Source: Arthrobacter agilis
GTDB taxonomy: Bacteria; Actinomycetota; Actinomycetes; Actinomycetales; Micrococcaceae
Assembly: GCF_006494655.1 (NCBI RefSeq)
Contig: NZ_VHIM01000003.1
Location: forward strand, 372,001 to 436,000
Length of the DNA: 64,000 nt
Direction: 5' to 3'
Shown here one piece after another: positions 17,200-25,576 of this stretch; within the stretch, counting starts at the first letter, position 1; the number at the start of each line of letters is the position of its first letter. Under the pieces are notes generated by a model. The model saw only the letters and a list, made by a program, of their open reading frames with translations, did no database searches and was not told the origin of the DNA. The position numbers and the translations under genes are program-made.

Positions 17200-18075
17200 T
17201 CAGCCGGCAGGGAGAAAAGGGATCAGCTCGGCGAGGTCGTCGATGACGATGTCAGCGCCGTGTCTCTTCAACGTCTCCGGGCCGACGCCGCGGTCCACGC
17301 CGACCACGAGGGCGAAGGAGCCAGCGCGCCCGGCAGCGACTCCGGACGGGGCATCCTCGATGACGGCGCACGCCCCGGCGGAGAGGCCGAGGAGTTCCGC
17401 CGCATACAGATAGGTGTCGGGTGCGGGCTTGCCGGCTAGGCCGCTTCCGGCGGAGAGCACGCCGTCGACCACGATGCCGAAGCGCTCGGTGAGTCCGGCC
17501 GCCGCGAGGACGGCGGTGCCGTTCCGGGAACTGGTGACCACGGCCATCGCGACCCCGGCATCCCGCGCTGCATCGAGCAGCGCGAGCGAACCGGGATAGG
17601 CGGCGACGCCCTGCTCCTCCAGCGTGTCGTTGAAGGTCCGGTTCTTCCGGTTGCCCAGGCCGCAGACGGTCTCGAGGTCCGGGGCGTCGTCGGGCGTCCC
17701 CTCGGGCAGCGTGATGCCCCGCGAGGCGAGGAACGCACGGACGCCGTCGTATCTCGGTCGGCCGTCGATGTGCGTGAAGTAGTCGTCGTCGGTGTACGGC
17801 TGGTCGATGCCCCTGCTGCGCAGGTACTCCGAGAACAGCCGGGACCACGCTCGCATGTGCACTTCGGCGGTGGGGGTCAGGACGCCGTCGAGATCAAACA
17901 GGAGCGCCTGGACGGACGTGAGGCCGGCTGCAGCGGGGGAGGGAAGCACGGGATGCCAGCTTTCGGAGAGGGGTAGGACGCCAGCCGCAATCGCGCGGAA
18001 CCGGTGGAGTCGGGGGAGGTCGACGTCGACCGGTCTGGAGGTGCCCGGACGCGTCGTCGGACTGCGAGGCCTCAC
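17200..18075 (-). CDS. Beta-phosphoglucomutase (HAD superfamily)
   Basis: HAD-family phosphatase/mutase with motif I FDLDGVLTPTAEVH (nucleophile and acid Asp), motif II TSSRNG and motif III/IV AGKPAPDTYLYA...VIEDAPSG. The Gly-Val-Leu-Thr-Pro-Thr-Ala-Glu-Val-His stretch is typical of beta-PGM. It converts beta-glucose 1-phosphate to glucose 6-phosphate and lies 49 bases upstream of the GH65 gene on the same strand. The start is uncertain: GTG 18075 gives 291 residues with a non-homologous Arg/Pro-rich lead, whereas GTG 17949 gives 249 residues, closer to the family length. Neither has a strong Shine-Dalgarno. Confidence 0.88.
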   Translation of the reverse strand: MRPRSPTTRPGTSRPVDVDLPRLHRFRAIAAGVLPLSESWHPVLPSPAAAGLTSVQALLFDLDGVLTPTAEVHMRAWSRLFSEYLRSRGIDQPYTDDDYFTHIDGRPRYDGVRAFLASRGITLPEGTPDDAPDLETVCGLGNRKNRTFNDTLEEQGVAAYPGSLALLDAARDAGVAMAVVTSSRNGTAVLAAAGLTERFGIVVDGVLSAGSGLAGKPAPDTYLYAAELLGLSAGACAVIEDAPSGVAAGRAGSFALVVGVDRGVGPETLKRHGADIVIDDLAELIPFLPAG

Positions 18076-18298
18076 GACTGTCTGCCCCCGACGAAGCGCT
18101 ACCCTGCGCGGCCCAGTCTAGCCCCCGACCGTGGCCCTGCCCGGCCGGTCCCCGGGGTGAGGAACGCCCGAACGGTGGCGCGCGCGGACATCCGGGGGTC
18201 GGAGATGATTGGCTGGAGGGCGCTCCACACTCACCGGGGCGTGATCACTGGACCTCCCCGCGCCTGTCGCGGGCCGACGAGCATCACCAAGGAGTTGC

Positions 18299-18565
18299 AT
18301 GGGACAGAATCTGGACGTCGAGCTGGGCGGGCGGAAGCTCGTGCTGCACAACCGCTACGAGACACTGTCGATCGCGAATGACGCCCTCATCGCCGTCTGG
18401 TTCATCGTCGGAAGCATCCTCTTCTTCCACGAGAGCACCACGACCGCGGGAACCTGGCTGTTCCTTCTCGGCTCCGTGGAGCTTCTCATCCGACCGGTCA
18501 TCCGGCTCTCGCGGAACATCCACCTGGGTCGCGTGTCGAAGCACCCGGGCACCGAAGATTTCTGA
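18299..18565 (+). CDS. YrhK-like small membrane protein
   Basis: An 88-residue protein with two membrane segments (ALIAVWFIVGSILFF and TWLFLLGSVELLIRPVI). The pattern YETLSIANDALIAVWF...FLLGSVELLIRPVIRLSRNIHL matches the YrhK domain. AAGGAG lies just upstream of the ATG. Function unknown. It is monocistronic, between the divergent beta-PGM gene and the converging CDF gene. Confidence 0.8.
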   Translation: MGQNLDVELGGRKLVLHNRYETLSIANDALIAVWFIVGSILFFHESTTTAGTWLFLLGSVELLIRPVIRLSRNIHLGRVSKHPGTEDF

Positions 18566-18685
18566 GGACCTACCGCCGTCGAGCAGGCCTGCGAAGGTGA
18601 TGCCGGCGCAGCTCAGCCCTGGCGGAACAGGTCCAGCAGGCCGGCGGGGTTCTGGTGACCAGTCACGCCGGCGATCGGCGCGGCG

Positions 18686-19642
18686 TCACGTGGTGGTCCT
18701 GTCACGCTTCCGGGCCACGTCGGGGATCGTCCGGACGGGAGCGACGACGACGTCGTTGACTTTCCAGTCGAGGTTCTTCAGCCCGGTCCGGACCTTCTCC
18801 AACGCGTCGATGTCGATGGAGGACGTAGGGCGGGGAACGACGAACGCCTCGACCTGGAACACCTGCCCCTCGTCGCGCACACGGGCGCCCGTGTCCTCGG
18901 CCCAGTCGAGCCCGTCGAGGTAGTCCTGCACCTGGTGGAGGAGCGGGTGGGGCTCCGTGTCGTCGTAGGTGGTGGCCCTGGCATCGAGCAGCCCCTTCAC
19001 GGCGGCGCGTACGTTCACCCAGCCGTCGCGCAGGATGGAGAAGGAGACGACGATCGCCGCGGCGGCGTCGGCCCACCACAGTCCGAACCCGATGCCGAGG
19101 ACCCCCACGATGACGGCGACACCGGTCATCCAGTCGGCCTTGTTCATGTCGGCGTCGGCGAAGAGGACCTTGTTGTGCAGGGGTGGGGCAAGGTGGAGCT
19201 TCATCCTGCCGAGGATGACGGGAGGTACGGAGGTGATCACCATGGCGGCGATCATGAGCCAGCCCAGCCAGAAGGTCTGCCCGAAGAGCGTGATGCCGCC
19301 GATCGTGGGATGCTCCGCAGCTATCAGCTTCATCGTCGAGTCGATGATCAGATAGACGGCCATGCCGGCCAGCGCCGTCGCAGCCACAAGATGGGCGATC
19401 CCGATGGCACGATGATGCCCGAAGGGTCGCTCGACGGAAGCCGGGCGCCCGGCGATCTGCACGCCGACGAGGAAGGCGATGGGCGGGATGAAGGACAGCA
19501 TGTCCTCGATCCACGCCGTTTTCATCGCCTGGGAGTTGCCGAGGACGAGGAAGATGATGCTGACGGTCACGACCAGCACACCGATCGTCACCCACTCCAG
19601 CTTGATGGCCCGTCGGAGCGCGCCCTCCACGTCCTCCGGCAT
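18686..19642 (-). CDS. Cation diffusion facilitator-family transporter
   Basis: A 318-residue CDF-type metal/proton antiporter with six membrane segments starting at EWVTIGVLVVTVSIIFLVL and a cytoplasmic C-terminal domain of about 100 residues (VEAFVVPRPTSSIDIDALEKV). The segment FADADMNKADWMTGVAVIVG corresponds to the helix-5 metal-site region, though His is not at the usual place there, so metal preference is open. The ATG at 19642 follows AGAAGG. It starts 26 bases after the stop of the lipoprotein gene at 19669 and is probably co-transcribed with it. Confidence 0.85.
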   Translation of the reverse strand: MPEDVEGALRRAIKLEWVTIGVLVVTVSIIFLVLGNSQAMKTAWIEDMLSFIPPIAFLVGVQIAGRPASVERPFGHHRAIGIAHLVAATALAGMAVYLIIDSTMKLIAAEHPTIGGITLFGQTFWLGWLMIAAMVITSVPPVILGRMKLHLAPPLHNKVLFADADMNKADWMTGVAVIVGVLGIGFGLWWADAAAAIVVSFSILRDGWVNVRAAVKGLLDARATTYDDTEPHPLLHQVQDYLDGLDWAEDTGARVRDEGQVFQVEAFVVPRPTSSIDIDALEKVRTGLKNLDWKVNDVVVAPVRTIPDVARKRDRTTT

Positions 19643-19668
19643 GCCTTCTGCCTCGCGATGATCGGCCC

Positions 19669-20148
19669 TCACTGCGAGCCGTCCCGGTGGTGCAGGAAGG
19701 TGTCGAGATCCAGCAGGAACGCGTTCTCCCCCAGCGGCACCGCGAGGACGTGCTTCCGGCGGGTGCCGAAGCGGTCCGTCGTCTCGGTATAGGGCCGGGT
19801 CAGGCCTGCCTTGCCGGCCCACGGCGTCTTGGCCGTCAGTCCACCGATCACGAGGTCCAGCTCCCCGTGTCCGAGGCGGCTCATCAGCTCCTCCTCACCG
19901 CCCTCGGTCCACTCGATGTCCGCGTCCCGCGTCAGCGCGTAGTCCTCGACGAGTTCCACCTCGTCGCCCGTCAGCTCCTCGCCCTTCTCCTCGACGAAAG
20001 GCGGGTTGATTGATGCGCCGACACGCAGCGTACCGCCGTCGACACTCGTCAGGGTCCCCTCGGGATCAGCCGGGAAGTGCGTGGTGCATCCGGTTGTCGT
20101 CGGGAGGACCAGGGCAAGGCCCACGACGAGCATGATTCTTCGTCCCAT
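19669..20148 (-). CDS. One-lobe periplasmic binding protein-like lipoprotein
   Basis: A 159-residue lipoprotein: MGRRIMLVVGLALVLPTTTGC supplies the signal and lipobox TTGC. The mature part resembles a family 3 solute-binding protein: TLRVGASINPPFVE, then ELMSRLGHGELDLVIGGLTAKTPW and LTRPYTET. It then passes directly to KHVLAVPLGENAFLLDLDTFLHHRDG, which resembles the C-terminal return into lobe 1. Lobe 2, about 90 residues, appears to be missing. It precedes the CDF gene with a 26-base gap, suggesting a role linked to that transporter. Ligand unknown. Confidence 0.78.
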   Translation of the reverse strand: MGRRIMLVVGLALVLPTTTGCTTHFPADPEGTLTSVDGGTLRVGASINPPFVEEKGEELTGDEVELVEDYALTRDADIEWTEGGEEELMSRLGHGELDLVIGGLTAKTPWAGKAGLTRPYTETTDRFGTRRKHVLAVPLGENAFLLDLDTFLHHRDGSQ

Positions 20149-20246
20149 CCTCCGACGGTAGGCACCCCGGAGTTCCCACGTCACGGAAATGGCCAGGGCG
20201 ACGAGGCAGGTGCGGATCAGCCCGGAGTGTGGCCCTGCGCCGTGCC

Positions 20247-20663
20247 TCACTGTCCTGGGGCGGCAGAGGCCTCGAGGAGCTCCGTGAGGGCGCGCTCGGC
20301 CTCCCGGCAGGCCTTGGTGCAGAGTGTGCAGTGGGGGTTCTCGTGGTCGGTGCACTCGAGGGCGCTCGCACTGCAGGCAAGGCGGCAGGTCAGTGCCAGT
20401 TTCTGGATCACGGCGTCATGGGGCTCGGTCCGGCGCAGCAGAATCGCCGCGGTGACCCGGCACAGGTCGGCGCAATCCTGGTTCCTCCGGACGCACGCGA
20501 TCAGGTGGGGCAGGTCGTCATCGGCAAGGCAGGCGTCGGCGCACACGCTGCACACCTGCGCGCACTCCAGGAGGGCGCTGATCGCCGCGATGCGGCGGCG
20601 GTCCTGGGACGGTGTCCCGTCGGTGCGGGGATGGGTCGTCGTCATCTGCTGGGTACGGCTCAC
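20247..20663 (-). CDS. Cys-rich four-helix copper-storage-like protein (DUF326/Csp)
   Basis: A 138-residue protein with 13 cysteines spaced as CxxxC and CxxC along amphipathic helices (ECAQVCSVCADAC, QDCADLC, TCRLACSASALEC, HCTLCTKAC). This is the pattern of Csp copper-storage and DUF326 four-helix bundles, in which Cys lining the bundle bind Cu(I). No signal peptide is seen, so it would be cytosolic. It starts on GTG overlapping the stop of the DUF3040 gene (GTGA), so translation is coupled. Confidence 0.88.
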   Translation of the reverse strand: MSRTQQMTTTHPRTDGTPSQDRRRIAAISALLECAQVCSVCADACLADDDLPHLIACVRRNQDCADLCRVTAAILLRRTEPHDAVIQKLALTCRLACSASALECTDHENPHCTLCTKACREAERALTELLEASAAPGQ

Positions 20664-20914
20664 GACCGCATGCCCTGGGCTTGCAGGATTCCCGCGAGGG
20701 CCAGCGGCAGGACGAGCGCGAACGCACCGGCCATGAGCAGCGCAATGCCTGCCACGAACACCGTCGCTAGTGCAATTCTGCGGCGCCTCGGCGAGGAGAG
20801 GGCACCTCTACAGCGCGGTGGAACCGCGGCGCTGGAGGGCGCGCCCGCGAGGTCGTTCGCAAGGATGCGTTCGAGTTCGTTCCATTCCGTGCGGTCGCCG
20901 TCGGACAGGGCCAT
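20660..20914 (-). CDS. DUF3040-family membrane protein
   Basis: An 84-residue protein. The N-terminal ALSDGDRTEWNELERILANDL matches the DUF3040 start, followed by an Arg-rich turn and one long or two short membrane segments (LATVFVAGIALLMAGAFALVLPLALAGIL). GAGGAA lies nine bases before the ATG. Its stop overlaps the start of the Csp-like gene. Family function unknown. Confidence 0.82.
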   Translation of the reverse strand: MALSDGDRTEWNELERILANDLAGAPSSAAVPPRCRGALSSPRRRRIALATVFVAGIALLMAGAFALVLPLALAGILQAQGMRS

Positions 20915-21212
20915 GGCACATTCCTCGCTACTCGGAGCTGATCAGGTTCCAGGCCTCATTGACCCGGCATCTACCAGTTCACCGGTTCGGCGCACCGGTC
21001 CGCATCCCCGATCCGAGGAGGGAAAGGCATTGACGACCGTGTCGACGGTGGGGTGGTCATGCCGGCTCGAGGGAGGCGCGCGTTCTCGTCAGGCTCGTCA
21101 GGGTGGAACGTGGTCATCCTGGCGTCACGACGAGCAGGCGCGGGGGCGGTTGGGTAGTATGCCTAGTCAGTGGTTCAGCAGGGGGCCCGAGCTACGTACT
21201 TCGGTGGAGATC

Positions 21213-21455
21213 ATGATCGCGACCCGTTCCCCGTCCTCGACCCTGACCACCACGCCCGCGCAGCACCAGGGCGCCGGCCAGGGCGAGTCACCCAACTATC
21301 TGCGCATGCCGATGCGCGAGCTGCGTGTCGAAGTCGACCGCCTGTACGAAGCGCTGGAGAGGGCGCATCCCGCCAGCGGCGTCCACTACGAGTACATGCT
21401 CGTCAGGGACATCCTCAGCACGCGGTCGGATCTGGCCCGGCGCCGTATCCGCTAG
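21213..21455 (+). CDS. Small hypothetical protein
   Basis: An 80-residue soluble protein. The first 30 residues are Thr/Gln/Ser-rich; the remainder, NYLRMPMRELRVEVDRLYEALE and YEYMLVRDILSTRSDLARRRI, is predicted helical and amphipathic. GGAGA precedes the ATG by four bases; GTG at 21204 is an alternative start. A strong hairpin at 21527-21564 follows. I do not recognise the family. The interval 20915-21212 before it shows no further coding potential. Confidence 0.6.
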   Translation: MIATRSPSSTLTTTPAQHQGAGQGESPNYLRMPMRELRVEVDRLYEALERAHPASGVHYEYMLVRDILSTRSDLARRRIR

Positions 21456-21526
21456 GCGCACTCGACCCGGGCAGCTCGCCCGCGGCGCCGGTCGTTGCCG
21501 GGCCCTGAGCCAGGTGTGAATCACCG

Positions 21527-21564
21527 CGGCCGCTGCTGGAACCGGCAGATTCCAGCAGCGGCCG
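21527..21564. terminator. Bidirectional terminator
   Basis: CGGCCGCTGCTGGAA (21527-21541) and its perfect complement (21550-21564) form a 15-bp stem with an eight-base loop, between the converging genes ending at 21455 and 21626. Confidence 0.85.
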
Positions 21565-21625
21565 TGGGAGATCCATCGTCGCGCGGTGTCCGTGATCGGC
21601 GCGATGGCCAGTCAGGAGCCCTGGA

Positions 21626-22399
21626 TCAGGCCTTGGCGCCGTTCCGCCGGACCAGGTAGGTGCCGCCGGCTGCTGCGGCCAGGACCAGTCCGCCACCGAG
21701 CGCGAGGGCGCCTGCGGTGCTGCCGGTCTCCTGGGCGACGCCGGTATCAGCTCCGCCGTCGGGCATCGCGCCCATCTGCGACGCGACGAGTGTCCCGCAC
21801 AGTGCCGGGGAGGTGGCGCCGAGCGGCAGATCCGGGTTCAGATCGCTGGGGGAGTTGAAGACCTCTTCGGACACACCGGCAGTAGCGGGATCGAGTCCGT
21901 GGACGACGACGACCGCGGTGCCGGACTCGAGGGAGGCCTTGGTCGCGGCGTCGAGCGGGATCTCGCGCTGAATGGTGTAGCTGCCACCCTGGCCGCCGAG
22001 CTCGAGGTTCAGGCCCTCGGCCGGCGTCGTGGCGCCACTGGTGGTCAGGGTGGTCTGGATGCCCCCGTACAGTGCTGCCGCCTCGGACGTACTCACGATG
22101 CCGTCACCGTTCTCGTCATTGGCCGGCGTCGGGCAGGTTCCCTGCGCCCCACCGTGGACGTGCTGGACGTGCGGGTAGGGCCCGTCCATGAAGGTCTGGG
22201 CCAGACCGTTGACCTGCAGGTTCACCATGGCGGTGTCACCCGTGACGTCGACGGTGATCGTGCCGGTGCCGGTGGTGCCGTTGAGCTGCCCCAGGGTCGA
22301 GGAATAGGAGGCGTCCGCGGCCATCGCGGAACCACCCGACAGTGCAAGTGCCCCGAGGGCGAGGGTGGGAATGGTCAGAAGTCGCATGCTCTTGTTCAT
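21626..22399 (-). CDS. Secreted CHRD-domain protein with C-terminal membrane anchor
   Basis: A 257-residue protein. A signal peptide ends near SGGSAMAA, and a CHRD-like beta domain starts YSSTLGQLNGTTGTGTITVDVTGD and includes the HVQHVHGG His cluster. An EF-hand-like loop NDENGDGIVSTSEA sits in the middle, and the C-terminus is a Gly-rich hydrophobic helix followed by VRRNGAKA. That tail looks like a cell-surface anchor without an LPXTG motif. Probably held at the envelope and possibly Ca-binding; role unknown. A TAAGT variant of the recurring palindrome lies 117 bases upstream. Confidence 0.82.
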   Translation of the reverse strand: MNKSMRLLTIPTLALGALALSGGSAMAADASYSSTLGQLNGTTGTGTITVDVTGDTAMVNLQVNGLAQTFMDGPYPHVQHVHGGAQGTCPTPANDENGDGIVSTSEAAALYGGIQTTLTTSGATTPAEGLNLELGGQGGSYTIQREIPLDAATKASLESGTAVVVVHGLDPATAGVSEEVFNSPSDLNPDLPLGATSPALCGTLVASQMGAMPDGGADTGVAQETGSTAGALALGGGLVLAAAAGGTYLVRRNGAKA

Positions 22400-22515
22400 C
22401 AGAATCCTTCACTGTGCGAGTGGGATCACGCCCGATACGAACGCGATGAAACAGTGCGTCGGCGCACTTCCCTGTGCGGCTGGACCACGCGTCGGAAGTT
22501 CACCAACCCAACAAC

Positions 22516-22527
22516 CAGCACACTTAC
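22516..22527. promoter_or_regulatory. TAAGC-type motif upstream of the CHRD gene
   Basis: On the minus strand GTAAGTGTGCTG, followed by GTTGTTGG. It aligns with the GTAAGCGTGCTTAC...GGTTGTGG arrangement upstream of the lipoprotein at 14517-14530. The second arm is degenerate. Confidence 0.3.
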
Positions 22528-22640
22528 TACTGGCCGCTCTCCCCACTGTAGGCAGCAATCCGGCGCGTGGGAACCCCCGCCGGCCGTGCGCGGAGGACGG
22601 GCACTCCACACCGCCACGGTCCTGGTGGTACCCGCGAACG

Positions 22641-23384
22641 TCAGTGGTCGAACTGCGTCGCGACGGGTTCCTCCGTGACGGAGGTGATGACAGCCTGGGC
22701 GACGTCGCGCAGTTTCAGGTTCCTGGTACTGGAGGCGGAGCGGAGCATCTCCATCGCCCGGTCCTGGGAGCAGCGGCTCTGCCCCATGAGGATCCCGACC
22801 GCGATGTCGATGGTCGTCCGGCTTTCCATCGCCGCACGCAGGTCGTGTCCGGCCTCGGAGAGGGTGGCAGCCCGGAGGGCGAGATGCAGGGACTTCGCGG
22901 CGTCCTCGGCGAGCTTCTGGGCCGAGGACAGGACGCGGTCGCCGAATACCTCGGCCTCGGCCGCGTACAGGTTGAGGGCGCTCACGGCGGACCCCTCGAG
23001 GAGGATGGGAACGGCGAGCACCGTCGAGATGCCGTGCGCCTGCATCGCTTCCCGATAGGGGGAGGGAACGGAAGGATCGGCGACGTGCGGAATGTGCACG
23101 GTCTGGCCGGTGCGCGCCGCCGTGAGGCACGGACCTTCCTCGAACCGGTACTGGACCTCGTCGAGTTGCTGGGCCTCCGGCCCGCTGCTGGCGACCGTCG
23201 TCGGTTTCCGGTCCCGAATGAGCGTCACGGCCGCGAAAACTTCGACACCGTGCCTGGACAGCAGATCAGCGGCGTAGGTGGAGAGCTGCCGCAGGTACTG
23301 ACGGATGTCCTCGCTGTCCAGGAGGATGTCCTGGAGTTGTTCGAGGACGGTGCCGGCAGCTTTCGTCTCGGTTTGCCCAGTCAC
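22641..23384 (-). CDS. GAF-ANTAR RNA-binding antiterminator
   Basis: A 247-residue regulator: an N-terminal GAF domain (about 20-165; VEVFAAVTLIRDRKPTTVASS, RFEEGPCLTAARTGQTVHIPH) and a C-terminal ANTAR domain (about 180-240; LRAAMESRTTIDIAVGILMGQSRCSQDRAMEMLRSAS). ANTAR proteins bind paired hairpins in nascent RNA and prevent termination. The start is taken at GTG 23384 with GGAAAG upstream; an in-frame TTG at 23435 would add 17 residues. It is monocistronic. No ANTAR-type double hairpin was recognised nearby. Confidence 0.88.
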   Translation of the reverse strand: MTGQTETKAAGTVLEQLQDILLDSEDIRQYLRQLSTYAADLLSRHGVEVFAAVTLIRDRKPTTVASSGPEAQQLDEVQYRFEEGPCLTAARTGQTVHIPHVADPSVPSPYREAMQAHGISTVLAVPILLEGSAVSALNLYAAEAEVFGDRVLSSAQKLAEDAAKSLHLALRAATLSEAGHDLRAAMESRTTIDIAVGILMGQSRCSQDRAMEMLRSASSTRNLKLRDVAQAVITSVTEEPVATQFDH

Positions 23385-23604
23385 GTTCGAGCCCGCTTTC
23401 CAGGAAATAGGTGATGCTTCGGTCGAATGGATCAACTGATCAGCCTAGGGCCGGTCCATGGCTTCGCCGACTTTCATTGATCCTTGATTTCGCTCTCGAT
23501 CCATGCGGCCCCGTAGCTCACGAGCGCGTTCCTCGCCGTGGTCGGCGGCGCCTCCACTTCTTGTGCGCGTGGCCGTCGGGGTCTACCATCGCCGAACGAT
23601 AGTA

Positions 23605-23628
23605 GAACATCATGTTCGATAATCGAAC
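23605..23628. promoter_or_regulatory. Overlapping palindromes upstream of the monooxygenase
   Basis: GAACATCATGTTC (23605-23617) and GTTCGATAATCGAAC (23614-23628) are perfect palindromes sharing GTTC; a further half-site GAACGAT lies at 23594-23600. The GAACGAT element recurs in the palindrome upstream of the MHS transporter. Likely binding region of the IclR regulator encoded at 25577. Confidence 0.6.
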
Positions 23629-23658
23629 GGCCCCATCACAGCGACGTGAGGAATACCG

Positions 23659-25575
23659 ATGCAGTTCCACCATCACGGGTACGTCTCCGGTGATCCCCGC
23701 GTGCAGCCTGCGGCAGGCGTCGGGATCGACCGCCCGCAGGATCTCCCGGACGTGGTCGACGTCCTCATCATCGGGACGGGACCCGCGGGAATGATCACCG
23801 CGGCTCAGCTCTCGCAGTTCCCCGGCATCACGACGCGCATCGTCGAACGCCGTCCGGGTCGGCTCGCCATCGGCCAGGCGGACGGCATCCAGGGCCGCAG
23901 CGTCGAGACCTTCCAGGCCTTCGGCTTTGCGCAGCGCATCACGGACGAGGCCTACCGGATCGTCGAGATGGCCTTCTGGAAGCCCGACCCCGAGGACTCC
24001 TCGCGCATCATCCGCACGGCCCGTCCCGAGGACGATCCGGCGGGCATCAGCGAGTTCCCGCACCTGATCGTCAACCAGGCCCGCGTGCTCGACTACTTCG
24101 CCGAGTTCATGAAGAACGCGCCCACCCGGATGGAGCCCGACTACGGCTTCGAGTTCGTCGGTCTGGAGGTCGACGACCACCACGAGTACCCGGTGCAGGT
24201 CACGTTCCAGCGGACCGCCGGCGGGGACGAGGGGGCCACCCGCAGGGTGCGGGCGAAGTACGTGGTGGGGGCGGACGGTGCACGCAGCAAGGTACGCGCT
24301 GCCATCGGCTGCACGCTCTCCGGGGACCGGGCCAACCACGCCTGGGGTGTGATGGACGCCCTCGCCGTCACCGACTTCCCCGACATCCGGCGCAAGTGCG
24401 CCATCCAGTCCGGCGAAGGAGGCAGCATCCTGCTGATCCCGCGCGAGGGTGGTCACCTCTTCCGGATGTACGTGGACCTCGGCGAGACGGGGCCGGACGA
24501 CGACGGCGCGGTCCGCCGGACGACCCTCGACCAGATCATCGCCAGGGCGAACGCCATCCTGAGCCCTTACACGCTCGACGTGCGCAACGTCGCCTGGCAC
24601 AGCGTCTACGAGGTGGGGCACCGTCTCACCGACAGGTTCGACGACGTCCTGCCCGAGGACCGCGGAACGCGCACCCCCCGGGTCTTCATCACCGGCGACG
24701 CCTGCCATACGCACAGCGCCAAGGCCGGCCAGGGCATGAACGTCTCGATGCAGGACGGATTCAACATCGGCTGGAAACTGGGTCACGTGCTCGAGGGCCG
24801 CAGCCCCGAGGAACTGCTCGCGACCTACTCCGCGGAGCGGCAGGTCGTCGCGCAGAACCTCATCGACTTCGACAGGGAGTGGTCCACCCTCATGGCGAAG
24901 CGGCCGGAGGAGTTCGCGAGTCCGTCGGAACTCGAGGACTTCTACGTGCGCACCGCGGAGTTCCCCGCGGGCTTCATGACGCAGTACCAGCGCTCCCTGC
25001 TGGTTGCCGGCGATGAGCACCAGGGTCTGGCCGTGGGATACCCGATCGGCAAGCGCTTCAAGTCCGCGCCCGTGATCCGGGTGTGCGACGGCGTCCCCCT
25101 GCAGCTCGGCCACCATGCCACGGCCGACGGCCGCTGGCGCATCTACGTCTTCGCCGACCAGGCCGGGTCCGGTACTGCATCCGGCGTCGCATCGCTCGCG
25201 GACTGGCTGGACTCGGCGGCGGATTCACCGCTGGGGGCGACGCCGGCCGGCCTCGACGGTGATGCCTGGTTCGATCTCAAGGTGGTCTACCAGCAGGACC
25301 ACACACGGGTCGACATCACCCGCGTACCTGCCCTGTTCACGCCTGCCGTCGGGCCTTTTGGCTTGACCGACTACGAGAAGGTCTACGCCGCGGACCCCGG
25401 CTCCGACATCTTCGACGTGCGGGGCGTGGATCGGGGCGGCGTCGTCGTCGTCGTGCGCCCCGACCAGTACGTGGCCCACGTGCTGCCGTTGACCGACACG
25501 GCAGGCCTCGCCGCCTTCTTCTCCCCGCTGCTGGGCACCTCGTCCGGGCCCCGCCACCGCCGGGCCTTCGCCTGA
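23659..25575 (+). CDS. mobA: FAD-dependent aromatic monooxygenase, 3-hydroxybenzoate 4-monooxygenase-like
   Basis: A 638-residue class A flavoprotein monooxygenase. It carries the FAD-binding GTGPAG at 39-44, the ADGARSK (DG) motif near residue 213, and GDACHTHSAKAGQGMN at about 346-361 as the second FAD motif; a C-terminal thioredoxin-like domain covers about the last 180 residues. Size and domain order match 3-hydroxybenzoate 4-monooxygenase and phenol 2-monooxygenase; the start MQFHHHGYVSGDPRVQPAAG favours the former. It would hydroxylate 3-hydroxybenzoate to protocatechuate with NADPH and O2. An IclR gene follows after one base. No ring-cleavage genes are in the window. Confidence 0.85.
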   Translation: MQFHHHGYVSGDPRVQPAAGVGIDRPQDLPDVVDVLIIGTGPAGMITAAQLSQFPGITTRIVERRPGRLAIGQADGIQGRSVETFQAFGFAQRITDEAYRIVEMAFWKPDPEDSSRIIRTARPEDDPAGISEFPHLIVNQARVLDYFAEFMKNAPTRMEPDYGFEFVGLEVDDHHEYPVQVTFQRTAGGDEGATRRVRAKYVVGADGARSKVRAAIGCTLSGDRANHAWGVMDALAVTDFPDIRRKCAIQSGEGGSILLIPREGGHLFRMYVDLGETGPDDDGAVRRTTLDQIIARANAILSPYTLDVRNVAWHSVYEVGHRLTDRFDDVLPEDRGTRTPRVFITGDACHTHSAKAGQGMNVSMQDGFNIGWKLGHVLEGRSPEELLATYSAERQVVAQNLIDFDREWSTLMAKRPEEFASPSELEDFYVRTAEFPAGFMTQYQRSLLVAGDEHQGLAVGYPIGKRFKSAPVIRVCDGVPLQLGHHATADGRWRIYVFADQAGSGTASGVASLADWLDSAADSPLGATPAGLDGDAWFDLKVVYQQDHTRVDITRVPALFTPAVGPFGLTDYEKVYAADPGSDIFDVRGVDRGGVVVVVRPDQYVAHVLPLTDTAGLAAFFSPLLGTSSGPRHRRAFA

Positions 25576-25576
25576 C

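Noticed and set aside
22400-22640. ANTAR-type double-hairpin antiterminator target next to the GAF-ANTAR gene
   Set aside because: I could not find the paired short hexaloop stems expected for ANTAR targets in this interval.
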